A DNA stretch of 13,336 bases from an uncultured Collinsella sp. (GCA_902489225.1 CABTZA010000035.1:1-13336); one strand, 5' to 3'. Shown: positions 1 to 7,955, counted from the first letter of the stretch. Numbers and translations are program-made. The notes: generated by a model not told the origin, from the sequence alone.

Positions 1-1524
1 GATCGCGTGATTGTGCTTATGCCCTCGCTTGACGGACTGGGTACGCATCTGACCGATCTGATGAGTTGGGTGAGTGCGGGCGGCTCACTTATGCTGGGCA
101 TGACGCCAGATAACTCGAACTACCTGCAGGCTGTTGCTTCCAAGCTTGGGATCGAATCGGCCGGATATGACTATGCGACAGCCGAAAGTATTGTTCCGAG
201 CGATGACTTTATGTTGGGCGGAGGAGAGCGCTACGAGTTCTCGGATCCCTTCGATTCTTCGCTTTCGGTTTCATTGCGCGAAACGGCGCGCGTATGGGCA
301 AAGACCGGTGACGCGGGCACGCCGCTCATTTGGTCTAACGATTGCGGCAGTGGTCACACCGTGGTGTGCAACATTGGTATCTACGACAAGGTCATGCGTG
401 GGTTCTATGCTTCGGCCATAAGCTTGCTGGGTGATGCCACGGCCTATCCGGTCATCAACAGCGCCGTGTTCTATTTGGACGACTTTCCTAGCCCCTTGCC
501 CTCGGGCGATGGCACCTACATCAAGCGCGACTACGGGCTTTCCATCGCCGACTTTTATGCCAAGGTCTGGTGGCCCGATCTGCAAAAGCTCGCGCAAAAA
601 TACGGCATTCGCTATACCGGCGTGATGATCGAAAACTACGAGGACGCGGTCAACCAGACCGAGCCCGCGCGCCAAGCCGATACCACACAGTTCCGCTACT
701 TTGGCGGCATGCTGCTGCAGATGGGCGGAGAGCTGGGCTTTCACGGCTACAACCATCAGCCTCTGGCACTCTGGGACACCGACTATGGCACGCTGTACGT
801 CTACAAGACCTGGAAGAACAAAGAGACGCTTGTCGCTTCGCTCAACGAACTTATCGCGTTTCAGGACGAGGTCCTGCCCAACGCTCATGGCTCGGTTTAC
901 GTGCCGCCGTCGAATATCCTTTCGGCCCGAGCGCGCAAGCTCATCGGCACCGACGTTCCGCGCATTAAGACCATCGCCAGCACGTATTTTGAGGACGGCA
1001 CCGACCTGCCGTACGTACAGGAGTTTGGCGTGGCGAGCGATGGCATTGTGGAGCAGCCACGTATTGTCTCGGGTGGCATGGTCGACGATTCCTATATGCG
1101 CCTGGCAGCCGTGTCCGAGCTCAACATGCACTACGTGAGCACGCACTTTATGCACCCGGACGACCTGCTCGATCCGGATCGTGGCGCCAAAGAGGGCTGG
1201 GAGGTCTACAAGGGCGGCCTGACCGACTACCTGGACTGGCTTACCACGTCGGCGCCCGACCTGCGGCACCAGACGGCGTCGGAGTGCTCCGGTGCCATCC
1301 AGCGCTTTTCGTCGGTTACGGTGAACGTGGATACCAGCGCGGATGCCTGGACGCTTAGTCTGGGCAATTTCCACGACGAGGCGTGGCTCATGTTCCGCGC
1401 CAATAATGGCGAGCCGGGTGCGGTGACGGGTGGCGAACTGACGCACCTTACGGGCGATCTGTATCTGCTCAAGGCAAATGATAAGACCGTGATGATTGAG
1501 CGCAAGGAGGGTGGCGACAAATGA
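1..1524 (+). CDS. DUF2194 protein, polysaccharide-deacetylase-like (5' end outside window)
   Basis: The frame is open from base 1, so the gene almost certainly begins upstream; the GTG at 7 is only the first possible start inside the window. Numbering from that GTG, residues 1-150 look like an alpha/beta Rossmann or glutamine-amidotransferase-like fold (MPSLDG, then VSAGGSLML). A DUF2194/deacetylase-like domain follows: YLDDFPSP at 156-163 and GFHGYNH at 244-250. The Asp-Asp pair (158-159) and the HxxxH pair (His246, His250) match the Asp-His-His metal site of CE4-type deacetylases. By family knowledge and position before pelF, it probably removes N-acetyl groups from the Pel-like polymer outside the membrane, the job PelA does in Gram-negatives. 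No glycoside hydrolase domain is visible in this part. The stop overlaps the pelF start by 4 bases (ATGA). The family call is fairly firm; the catalytic role is inferred. Confidence 0.8.
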   Translation, partial: DRVIVLMPSLDGLGTHLTDLMSWVSAGGSLMLGMTPDNSNYLQAVASKLGIESAGYDYATAESIVPSDDFMLGGGERYEFSDPFDSSLSVSLRETARVWAKTGDAGTPLIWSNDCGSGHTVVCNIGIYDKVMRGFYASAISLLGDATAYPVINSAVFYLDDFPSPLPSGDGTYIKRDYGLSIADFYAKVWWPDLQKLAQKYGIRYTGVMIENYEDAVNQTEPARQADTTQFRYFGGMLLQMGGELGFHGYNHQPLALWDTDYGTLYVYKTWKNKETLVASLNELIAFQDEVLPNAHGSVYVPPSNILSARARKLIGTDVPRIKTIASTYFEDGTDLPYVQEFGVASDGIVEQPRIVSGGMVDDSYMRLAAVSELNMHYVSTHFMHPDDLLDPDRGAKEGWEVYKGGLTDYLDWLTTSAPDLRHQTASECSGAIQRFSSVTVNVDTSADAWTLSLGNFHDEAWLMFRANNGEPGAVTGGELTHLTGDLYLLKANDKTVMIERKEGGDK

Positions 1525-2948
1525 GAATCTGCTTGGTACTCGAGGGTTGCTACCCCTATGTGCACGGCGGCGTATCAACCTGGATGCATGGCTATATCCA
1601 GGCCATGCCCGAGTACGAGTTTGTGCTGTGGGTGATCGGCGCGCATGCTGCCGACCGTGGCAAGTTTGTCTACGAGCTGCCCGGCAACGTGGTCGAGGTG
1701 CACGAGGTGTTCCTGGACGATGCCCTGCGGCTTTCGGGCGAGCAACATGAAGCCAGTTTTAACGACCGTGAGCGCGAGGCGCTACGCCGTCTGGTGTCGC
1801 TCTCTAATCCGGACTGGGATGTGTTATTCGATATCTTCCACCGCCGTCGCGTGCATCCGCTCTCGTTTTTGCAGAGCCGCACGTTTATGGATATCTTTCG
1901 CGACGTGTGCCTGGCCGAGTATCCCTACACGCCCTTTGCCGATGCATTCCACACCATGCGCTCCATGTTGCTGCCCGTGCTCTACCTGTTGGGCAGCGAG
2001 GTGCCGGTGGCCGATGTGTACCATGCCATCTCGACCGGCTACGGTGGCCTGCTCGCCTGCCTGGGCTCAAGCGTTCACCATGCGCCGGTGCTGCTGACCG
2101 AGCATGGCATCTATACCCGCGAGCGCGAGGAAGAGATCATTCGCGCCGATTGGGTGGTGCCGTCGTTTAAGGACCGCTGGATCCGCTTTTTCTACCTGCT
2201 TTCGGAGGAGATCTACCGCCGCGCCTTCCGCGTGACGAGTTTGTTCCATAACGCCCGCAAGACGCAGATTGATATGGGCTGCGATGCGGACAAATGCCTG
2301 GTCATCCCCAACGGCATCCAGTTCGATCGCTTTAAGGATATTCCCTTAAAGCCCGATGATGGCTGGGTGGATATTGGCGCAGTGGTGCGCTTGGCGCCCA
2401 TCAAGGACGTCAAGACTATGATCTATGCCTTCTTTGAGCTGCACGAGCGCCTGCCCAAGGTGCGCCTGCACATCATGGGCGGCGTGGACGACGAGGAGTA
2501 CGGCGCCGAGTGCCACGCGCTGGTCGAAACCCTGGGCGTGCGCGACCTGATCTTTACCGGCCGCGTCAACGTGGTCGAGTACATGGAAAAGCTCGACTTT
2601 ACCATTTTGACGAGCATCTCCGAGGGCCAGCCGCTCAGCGTGCTGGAGTCGCTTGCAGCGCGCCGTCCCTGCGTGACGACCGAGGTGGGCTGCTGTCGCG
2701 AGCTTCTCGAAGGCGCCCCGGGCGACGACTTTGGCGTGGCGGGTTTTGTGACGCCGCCTATGTATCGCAAGGGCTTGGCCGATGCCATGGAACGCATGTG
2801 CACAAGCCGCGCTCGTCGCATTGAGATGGGGGAGCGCGGGCAGCGTCGCGTTGCCACGTACTTCTTGCACGAGCAGATGCTCGCCAACTATCGCGCGCTA
2901 TACGATGAGACGGCGCGTGCGTTTGACCTGTCCAGAGAGGGGGAGTAG
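1521..2948 (+). CDS. pelF: PelF-type GT4 glycosyltransferase
   Basis: This 475-residue cytoplasmic glycosyltransferase should polymerise the Pel-like chain from a UDP-sugar. The N-terminus (LVLEGCYPYVHGGVSTW, residues 5-21) is the signature of PelF/DUF3492, with the glycine-rich GG at 16-17. A TEHG motif lies at 193-196 and IPNGI begins the second Rossmann domain near residue 262. The GT4 EX7E motif is intact at Glu368 and Glu376, in the segment SEGQPLSVLE. The length matches the family. The ATG start is supported by AGGAGG at 1505-1510 and by the 4-base overlap with the preceding gene, which suggests translational coupling. pelG begins 3 bases after the stop. Known PelF proteins work with PelG and a cyclic-di-GMP-sensing PelD; PelD and PelE are not in this window and may lie upstream. 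Confidence 0.93.
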   Translation: MRICLVLEGCYPYVHGGVSTWMHGYIQAMPEYEFVLWVIGAHAADRGKFVYELPGNVVEVHEVFLDDALRLSGEQHEASFNDREREALRRLVSLSNPDWDVLFDIFHRRRVHPLSFLQSRTFMDIFRDVCLAEYPYTPFADAFHTMRSMLLPVLYLLGSEVPVADVYHAISTGYGGLLACLGSSVHHAPVLLTEHGIYTREREEEIIRADWVVPSFKDRWIRFFYLLSEEIYRRAFRVTSLFHNARKTQIDMGCDADKCLVIPNGIQFDRFKDIPLKPDDGWVDIGAVVRLAPIKDVKTMIYAFFELHERLPKVRLHIMGGVDDEEYGAECHALVETLGVRDLIFTGRVNVVEYMEKLDFTILTSISEGQPLSVLESLAARRPCVTTEVGCCRELLEGAPGDDFGVAGFVTPPMYRKGLADAMERMCTSRARRIEMGERGQRRVATYFLHEQMLANYRALYDETARAFDLSREGE

Positions 2949-2951
2949 CCG

Positions 2952-4496
2952 GTGGCCGGAATCGGTTTTGAGCTCAAGCGCCTGTTTAGGCGCAAGGGTC
3001 TGTTTGCCACGATGCGCGCCTATGGCTACGCCGGCATTGTGTGTACGGGCCCCATGCTGCTGGGCGTGCTGCTCCAGGTGGGTATCTTGGTGCTGTGCGG
3101 TCTGTGGGGTGTGGGCCGTGCCAACCAAGATCTGCTGGTGTGCATGGTGACCTATACGCTGCTGGCGTCGCTCACGCTCGCGAGTTTTTTCTCTATGCCG
3201 GTCACGCGCTTTTTGGCCGATATGCTTTTTGCCGAGCGCGAGGATGAGATCCTACCTTCGTTTTGGGGCTCCAACGCCATTATGCTCGTTGCGGGCACGG
3301 TGCTCTACGGCGTCTTTTTGCTGTTCTCGGGCGCCACGCTGCTGCAGGGGCTGCTGTGCCTGTGGCTGTTCAACATTATGATCGTCAACTGGAACGGCAT
3401 GAGTTACCTCACGGCCATCAAGGATTACCGCGGTATCCTGTGCAGCTTTGCGGCTGCCATTGGCGTGGCGTGCCTGTGCGCCCTGGCCGCGCTGGCGCTG
3501 GGACTGCCGCCGGTCGAGGGCCTGTTGGCATCAATTGCTCTGGGCTACGGCGTCATGCTCGCCTGGGACGTGGTGCTGCTGTACCGGTATTTTCCGCAGA
3601 GCGATCGCAGCCCCTGGCTCTATTTACGGTGGCTTGATCAGTTTATGCCGCTGGCGCTCACGGGCTTGTTTACCAACCTGGGCCTCTTTGCGCACTTGGT
3701 GATAATATGGGCCGGTCCCATTGGTGTGCAGGTCAAGGGCTTGTTTTATGGTGCGCCCTACCACGATGTGCCGGCGCTCATCGCGTTTTTGACGATCCTG
3801 GTCACGTCCGTCAACTTTGTGGTCTCGGTCGAGGTCAATTTCTATCCGCGCTACCGCGACTACTACAGCCTGTTCAACGACGGTGGTGTGGTGGGCGACA
3901 TTGTGGTGGCCGAGGAGGAGATGCTCTCCACGCTTAACAGCGAACTGCGCTTTTGTGCGCTCAAGCAGCTGTTTGTGACCGCGGCGGTCATTTCGCTCGA
4001 GACCACGGTGCTGTCGGCCCTACCGTTGGGCTTTAATAACCTGATGCACGGGTATTTTCGCACGCTGTGCGTGGGCTATGGCCTGTATGCCGTGGGTAAT
4101 ACGGTGATGCTCATCTTGCTGTACTTTACCGACTACAAGGGGGCCGTGCTGGCCTCGGGGCTGTTTGCTGGTGTGGCCGGGCTAGCGAATGCCGTTTCTC
4201 TGCTCTTGCCGCAGCAGTTTTACGGCTTTGGCTTTTTGTTGGGTGCAGCGGTGTTTTTTATCGTGGCGCTGCTGCGGCTCGATACCTATACCGCCAACTT
4301 GCCGTATCGTATCCTGAGCCAGCAGCCCATTGTGGCTACTGACAAGACGGGCTGGTTTACCGAACTTGGCCGGGTGCTCGACCGTGTTGAGCAACGCTAC
4401 GAGGACAAGCGCGTGGGCGGTGAGCCGCGCAGTGCGTTTGAACGTATGGTGGTTCGCCTGTACCAAAAACATTGGGGAGGTTCTGATGATCGATAA
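2952..4496 (+). CDS. pelG: PelG-type polysaccharide membrane transporter
   Basis: This is a 514-residue, very hydrophobic protein with about 12 predicted membrane spans, roughly at residues 25-52, 60-82, 105-147 (two), 162-184, 188-212, 230-255, 272-293, 337-360, 368-390, 396-418 and 423-442. The start MAGIGFELKRLF followed by a GYAGIVCTGPML segment is characteristic of PelG, a MOP/flippase-superfamily member thought to move the growing Pel chain across the cytoplasmic membrane together with PelF. The start is GTG, preceded by a purine-rich AGAGAGGGGGAG at 2934-2945. The C-terminal tail (about 445-514) is charged and probably cytoplasmic. The last 11 bases overlap the next gene. Adjacency to pelF makes the assignment strong. 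Membrane spans were judged by eye. Confidence 0.92.
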   Translation: MAGIGFELKRLFRRKGLFATMRAYGYAGIVCTGPMLLGVLLQVGILVLCGLWGVGRANQDLLVCMVTYTLLASLTLASFFSMPVTRFLADMLFAEREDEILPSFWGSNAIMLVAGTVLYGVFLLFSGATLLQGLLCLWLFNIMIVNWNGMSYLTAIKDYRGILCSFAAAIGVACLCALAALALGLPPVEGLLASIALGYGVMLAWDVVLLYRYFPQSDRSPWLYLRWLDQFMPLALTGLFTNLGLFAHLVIIWAGPIGVQVKGLFYGAPYHDVPALIAFLTILVTSVNFVVSVEVNFYPRYRDYYSLFNDGGVVGDIVVAEEEMLSTLNSELRFCALKQLFVTAAVISLETTVLSALPLGFNNLMHGYFRTLCVGYGLYAVGNTVMLILLYFTDYKGAVLASGLFAGVAGLANAVSLLLPQQFYGFGFLLGAAVFFIVALLRLDTYTANLPYRILSQQPIVATDKTGWFTELGRVLDRVEQRYEDKRVGGEPRSAFERMVVRLYQKHWGGSDDR

Positions 4497-6255
4497 GTTG
4501 ATGTCTCGCCGCTGCCTGATCGAGGCAGCTGCCGGCGCGCTGTTGCTTTCGGGCTGCTCGGTGCAGGAAGACTCCTCGACCAAAAAAGTCAAAAAGCAGG
4601 ACGAGATCAAAAAGGCCGAGGCCTCGGACGGGACTAAGCACCTGCGCGATAAGGACGAGCTGTACGAGGTCTACGACGACTCGGGTATTGTGACCATGTA
4701 CCTGACGGTCTCGCGCGGTAACAGCTCCGAGAACACCGACCACAGCTGGGCCGAGATCAACACGTACTCGGTGTATGATTACGCCGACATGGGCGTGACG
4801 CGCTATCAGGTTATGGGCCTGCTGCAGGCGGGCGACGAAGACGGCCCGGTGGCCGGCGAGGTTGGCTATGGCGAGGAAGCGCCCAATGCCACCGTGCAGG
4901 TGCGCGGCCAGACGTCGAGCATGAACTCGCAAAAGAATTACAAGGTGGAGCTCAAAAAGGGCAAGGGTACCTGGCGCCAACAGCGCGCGATTGCGCTCAA
5001 CAAGCATATGGGCGAGGGTATGCGTTTTCGCAACAAGATGGCCTACGACCTTATCCGTGGGATTCCCCAGATGATGGGCCTGCGCACGCAGTTTGTGCAT
5101 CTGTGGGTGTGCGACCAGACCGAAAAGACCAACGACACCTTTGAGGACTACGGCCTGTTTACGCAGGTGGAGCAGCTCAACAAGACGGCGCTTAAGGCAC
5201 ATGGCCTGGATAAGAGCGGGCACCTGTACAAGGTGAACAGCTTCGATTTCCATCGCTACGAGGACACCATTAAGCTGGCGGATGACCCCGACTATAACCA
5301 GACGGCGTTTGAGGGCATGCTCGAGATTAAGGGCGATTCGGACCATACCAAGTTAATCGTGATGCTCGATGCGCTCAACGACGATACGCAAAAGATCGAC
5401 GATGTGCTCGACACCTACTTCGATACCGAAAATCTGGTCTATTGGCTGGCGTTTCAGATCCTGACGGGCAACTGCGATACGCAGAACCGTAACTGCTATC
5501 TGTACAGCCCGCTCAATTCAAATACCTGGTACATTTTAGATTGGGATAACGACGGCATGCTGCGTAAGCTGGAGCTTTCTCTTACCGGGTTTTCGGACTA
5601 CGCGAGCTGGGAGCGCGGCGTAAGCAACTACTGGGGCAACGTACTGTTCAATCGTGCGCTGCGCGGCAAATCGTTCCGCAGCGAGCTCGACCGCGCCGTC
5701 AAGGACCTGCGTTCGTATATGACCGAGGCACGCCTGAGCAAGATGATCAAGCACTACCGCGAGGTTACTGAATCGCTGGTCTTTGCTTCGCCCGATATCG
5801 ATAATCTGCCTGTCACCAAGGACCAATACGAGCAGATCGCCGCGGCGATTCCCTCCGAGATCGAGGAGAACTACAAGAGCTTTCGCGAGAGTTTTAAAAA
5901 GCCCATGCCGTTCTACATCGGCGTGCCGCAGATCGATAACGGTAAGCTGCGTATTAATTGGGATGCGTCCTACGACTTTGAGGCGCGCGACATTCGCTAC
6001 ACCGTAGAGCTTGCGCGCGACTATGCCATAAGCGACGTGGTCTTTAAGGCCGAGGACGTGCTGCTTCCCGAGGTGACCTGCGATGCGCCCGATACCGGCC
6101 AGTATTTTGTGCGTGTGCGTGCCACCAACTCCGACGGCTATACGCAAGACGCGTTTGACTACTATGTGACCGACGACGGCAAGCACTACGGCATGAAGTG
6201 TTTTTACGTGCAAGACGGCGGTAAGGTCGTGGAGGACACGTATGAGGAGGGCTAG
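4486..6255 (+). CDS. CotH-family kinase-like lipoprotein
   Basis: The ATG at 4486 is chosen because GGGGAGG (4474-4480) sits 5 bases upstream and because it opens a lipoprotein signal. The 589-residue product begins with a charged stretch containing SRRCLIE (residues 7-13, Tat-like twin arginine), a short hydrophobic run and the lipobox LLSGC with Cys24. It should therefore be anchored outside the membrane. A Lys/Asp/Glu-rich linker follows, then a CotH domain (about 65-440). The conserved GNCDTQNRNCYLY (328-340) and DWDND (352-356) hold the acidic residues that bind ATP/metal in characterised CotH kinases. Residues about 485-575 resemble a fibronectin-III-like beta sandwich. It overlaps pelG by 11 bases and the VTC gene by 14. 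CotH proteins often sit beside VTC and DUF4956 genes. The substrate is unknown; kinase activity outside the cell is inferred, and a structural role is possible. Confidence 0.85.
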   Translation: MIDKLMSRRCLIEAAAGALLLSGCSVQEDSSTKKVKKQDEIKKAEASDGTKHLRDKDELYEVYDDSGIVTMYLTVSRGNSSENTDHSWAEINTYSVYDYADMGVTRYQVMGLLQAGDEDGPVAGEVGYGEEAPNATVQVRGQTSSMNSQKNYKVELKKGKGTWRQQRAIALNKHMGEGMRFRNKMAYDLIRGIPQMMGLRTQFVHLWVCDQTEKTNDTFEDYGLFTQVEQLNKTALKAHGLDKSGHLYKVNSFDFHRYEDTIKLADDPDYNQTAFEGMLEIKGDSDHTKLIVMLDALNDDTQKIDDVLDTYFDTENLVYWLAFQILTGNCDTQNRNCYLYSPLNSNTWYILDWDNDGMLRKLELSLTGFSDYASWERGVSNYWGNVLFNRALRGKSFRSELDRAVKDLRSYMTEARLSKMIKHYREVTESLVFASPDIDNLPVTKDQYEQIAAAIPSEIEENYKSFRESFKKPMPFYIGVPQIDNGKLRINWDASYDFEARDIRYTVELARDYAISDVVFKAEDVLLPEVTCDAPDTGQYFVRVRATNSDGYTQDAFDYYVTDDGKHYGMKCFYVQDGGKVVEDTYEEG

Positions 6256-7033
6256 CGCGCTGCTTGAGCGCTTGGCGGCCCCGCCTGTGCGTACCACGCA
6301 GGAGCGTTACCGCCACGAGCTCAAATATCTCATTAACGAGGGCGAGCACGCTGCGCTTGCCTGTCGCATGGCGCCGGTGTTTAAGCTGGACAAGCATGCA
6401 CGGGCGGGTGGTTACACCATTCGCAGCCTCTACTTTGACGACTACTGCAACTCGGCCTACGAGGAAAAAGACGCCGGCATTCTCATGCGCAAAAAGTATC
6501 GCGTTCGCATCTATAACGGCAGCGACAAGGTGATTAAGCTCGAGCGCAAAAAGAAGTACGGCAGCTGGATCTACAAGGAGGACGCGCCGCTCACGCGTGG
6601 CGAGTTTGAGCAGATTCTGGCCGGTGACTACGACTTTTTGCTGAGGAGCCCCTATCCGCTCTGTCGCGAGTTCTACATCGAGTGTATCTGCAACATGATG
6701 CGCCCGCGGACCATCGTGGACTACGAGCGCGAGCCGTGGGTGATGGATGAGGGCACCGTGCGCATTACCTTTGATAGTAACGTGCGTGCCGCGGTGGGAA
6801 GCTTCGATATCTTTGACGTGACGCTGCCCGCGCTGCCGGTCCTGGAGCCCGGCAAGCTGGTGATGGAGGTCAAGTTTACGGAGTTTTGCCCGCAGCTGGT
6901 GCGCGATTTGGTGCCGCCGGGCGCGGCCGAGCTTACGGCGGTCTCTAAGTACTGCCTGTGTTACGAAAAGACCGCCTACCTGCGCGGATTTAACTACTGG
7001 GAATCGGATTTTGGGAACCGAGGGGATATTTAG
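6242..7033 (+). CDS. VTC-domain polyphosphate polymerase-like protein
   Basis: This 263-residue protein carries the basic tunnel motifs of the VTC catalytic domain, which in yeast Vtc4 makes polyphosphate from ATP. Visible in order are RHELKYL (24-30), RSLYFDD (61-67), RKKYRVRIYN (83-92), KLERKKK (99-105), DYEREPW (160-166), VRITFD (173-178), VMEVKF (207-212) and SKY (235-237). The Lys, Arg and Glu residues expected to bind phosphate and metal are all present, so activity is plausible. There is no SPX domain and no membrane span, so it should be cytoplasmic, perhaps docked on the DUF4956 protein encoded 3 bases downstream. The ATG at 6242 follows GGAGG (6231-6235) and overlaps the CotH gene by 14 bases. 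The family call is firm. How polyphosphate relates to the Pel-like polymer is not known. Confidence 0.9.
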   Translation: MRRASALLERLAAPPVRTTQERYRHELKYLINEGEHAALACRMAPVFKLDKHARAGGYTIRSLYFDDYCNSAYEEKDAGILMRKKYRVRIYNGSDKVIKLERKKKYGSWIYKEDAPLTRGEFEQILAGDYDFLLRSPYPLCREFYIECICNMMRPRTIVDYEREPWVMDEGTVRITFDSNVRAAVGSFDIFDVTLPALPVLEPGKLVMEVKFTEFCPQLVRDLVPPGAAELTAVSKYCLCYEKTAYLRGFNYWESDFGNRGDI

Positions 7034-7036
7034 ACC

Positions 7037-7702
7037 ATGAGCACCAGGGACTATTTTAAGAACTCCGTTTTGGAGGCGTTTGGCCAGGTCGACCCTGCCA
7101 AGATCGGCCTGTCGCTGTTCGTGGCGCTCGCCATGGGCATCCTGATCTATTACGTCTACAAGCGCTTTTTTACCGGCGTGGTGTATTCGCGTAGCTTTGC
7201 TGTGACGCTTGTGGGCATGTGCGTGCTTACCTGCATGGTCACGCTCGCGATCTCGACGAACGTTGTCATCTCGCTCGGTATGGTCGGTGCTCTGTCCATC
7301 GTCCGCTATCGTACAGCGGTCAAGGACCCGCTCGACCTGCTGTATCTGTTTTGGGCCATTACCACGGGCATTACGGCCGGCGCCGGCATGTATGCGCTCG
7401 TGGGGCTCACTGCGGTGGTGATCGTGGTGATGATCGCCAGCTTTGCGAGCCACCAGGACAAGTCGCGTGTGTACATGATGGTCATTCACTACACGGGCCA
7501 GACCACCGGCGACGATATCGTGCGTGCATTTGGGCGCACCAAATTCACCGTCAAGTCCAAGACGATGCGCGGTGATAAGGTCGAGATGGCCGTCGAGGTG
7601 TTCTCGGATGGCGTTGATATGCCCTATGCCGACGCCATTCGCGCGCTCGACGGAGTGGAGGACCTAACGCTCATCCAGTACAACGGCGAGTACCACGGGT
7701 AG
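7037..7702 (+). CDS. DUF4956 family membrane protein
   Basis: This 221-residue protein has about four hydrophobic segments (roughly 22-42, 52-72, 76-90 and one or two within 102-137). They are followed by a soluble C-terminal region (145-221) whose pattern suggests a small alpha/beta, ACT-like fold. The segment GMVGALSIVRYRTAVKDP (81-98) is the hallmark of DUF4956 and places two arginines and a lysine at a membrane edge. No biochemical function is established to my knowledge. The gene commonly accompanies VTC and CotH genes. Since the VTC enzyme here has no membrane part, this protein may serve as its membrane partner or as a route for polyphosphate, as the small Vtc1-type domain does in yeast; that is inference. 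GAGGGGA at 7020-7026 is a suitable ribosome site. This is the last gene of the operon. Confidence 0.85.
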   Translation: MSTRDYFKNSVLEAFGQVDPAKIGLSLFVALAMGILIYYVYKRFFTGVVYSRSFAVTLVGMCVLTCMVTLAISTNVVISLGMVGALSIVRYRTAVKDPLDLLYLFWAITTGITAGAGMYALVGLTAVVIVVMIASFASHQDKSRVYMMVIHYTGQTTGDDIVRAFGRTKFTVKSKTMRGDKVEMAVEVFSDGVDMPYADAIRALDGVEDLTLIQYNGEYHG

Positions 7703-7772
7703 GACCCTAACGAGCAGATTGTACAAAGAGGGGCGCTCCTGGTCGAGCATACGTCAGCGAGCGGGTAGCTGC

Positions 7773-7789
7773 CGTGGCGAGGTGCCACG
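7773..7789. repeat. Short inverted repeat (6-bp stem)
   Basis: CGTGGC at 7773-7778 and GCCACG at 7784-7789 are perfect reverse complements around a 5-base loop. No T-tract follows. It is the first of three hairpins in this intergenic region. Confidence 0.55.
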
Positions 7790-7801
7790 AAAGAGGAGCG
7801 A

Positions 7802-7820
7802 CGCGTACTTCATGTACGCG
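7802..7820. repeat. Inverted repeat (7-bp stem)
   Basis: CGCGTAC at 7802-7808 pairs perfectly with GTACGCG at 7814-7820 across the loop TTCAT. It lies just before the 12-bp tandem array. The role is unknown: a protein site, an RNA structure or part of a dispersed element are all possible. Confidence 0.6.
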
Positions 7821-7834
7821 AGCGACGGTTTGAG

Positions 7835-7905
7835 CGGCAGATCGCCCGGCAGATCGCCCGGCAGATCGCCCGGCAGATCGCCCGGCAGATCGCCCGGCAG
7901 ATGCC
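7835..7905. repeat. Tandem array of a 12-bp unit, about six copies
   Basis: The unit CGGCAGATCGCC is repeated five times without change (7835-7894). A sixth copy follows, lacking one base (CGGCAGATGCC, 7895-7905). Each unit contains a small inverted repeat, GGC-AGATC-GCC, and a GATC site. Identical copies suggest recent expansion by slippage, so copy number may vary between strains. It lies between the pel-like operon and the sucrose regulator, upstream of the latter's promoter. Confidence 0.95.
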
Positions 7906-7922
7906 CGCACAGCGTCGAGCAG

Positions 7923-7946
7923 TCCGGCGTTCGTTAGAACGCCGGA
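7923..7946. repeat. 10-bp perfect hairpin before the repressor promoter
   Basis: TCCGGCGTTC at 7923-7932 and GAACGCCGGA at 7937-7946 are perfect reverse complements around the loop GTTA. The stem is GC-rich and would be very stable in RNA. It could end transcription from the tandem-repeat side, although no T-tract follows. It also occupies the place where a -35 element for the repressor gene would be expected. Confidence 0.7.
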
Positions 7947-7955
7947 ACGAACAGG

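Larger units (their letters stand above)
7703..7955. other. Gene-free structured intergenic region
   Basis: I see no credible gene between the DUF4956 stop and the repressor promoter. The stretch holds three perfect inverted repeats and one tandem-repeat array, listed separately. Two open frames cross it, one per strand, but both exist mainly because a 12-bp unit cannot introduce a frameshift; they encode repetitive Arg-Ser-Pro-Gly or Gly-Arg-Ser-Ala. No hairpin here has a following T-tract, so I cannot name a standard terminator for the pel-like operon. Confidence 0.7.

Noticed and set aside
271..1578. 435-codon open frame on the - strand
   Set aside because: It is antisense to the deacetylase-like gene, has low-complexity His/Arg-rich composition and shows no family motifs. 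It is a by-product of GC-rich codon use.
6044..7489. 481-codon open frame on the - strand
   Set aside because: It lies opposite three well-supported genes with clear family motifs, and its His/Arg-rich product resembles nothing known.
7835..7905. Possible CRISPR array
   Set aside because: The copies are 12 bp and directly adjacent with no spacers, so this is a simple tandem repeat.
7719..7937. Open frame on + strand encoding an Arg-Ser-Pro-Gly repeat peptide
   Set aside because: It starts at TTG with no clear ribosome site. It stays open mainly because the 12-bp unit is a multiple of three, and the opposite strand is open for the same reason.
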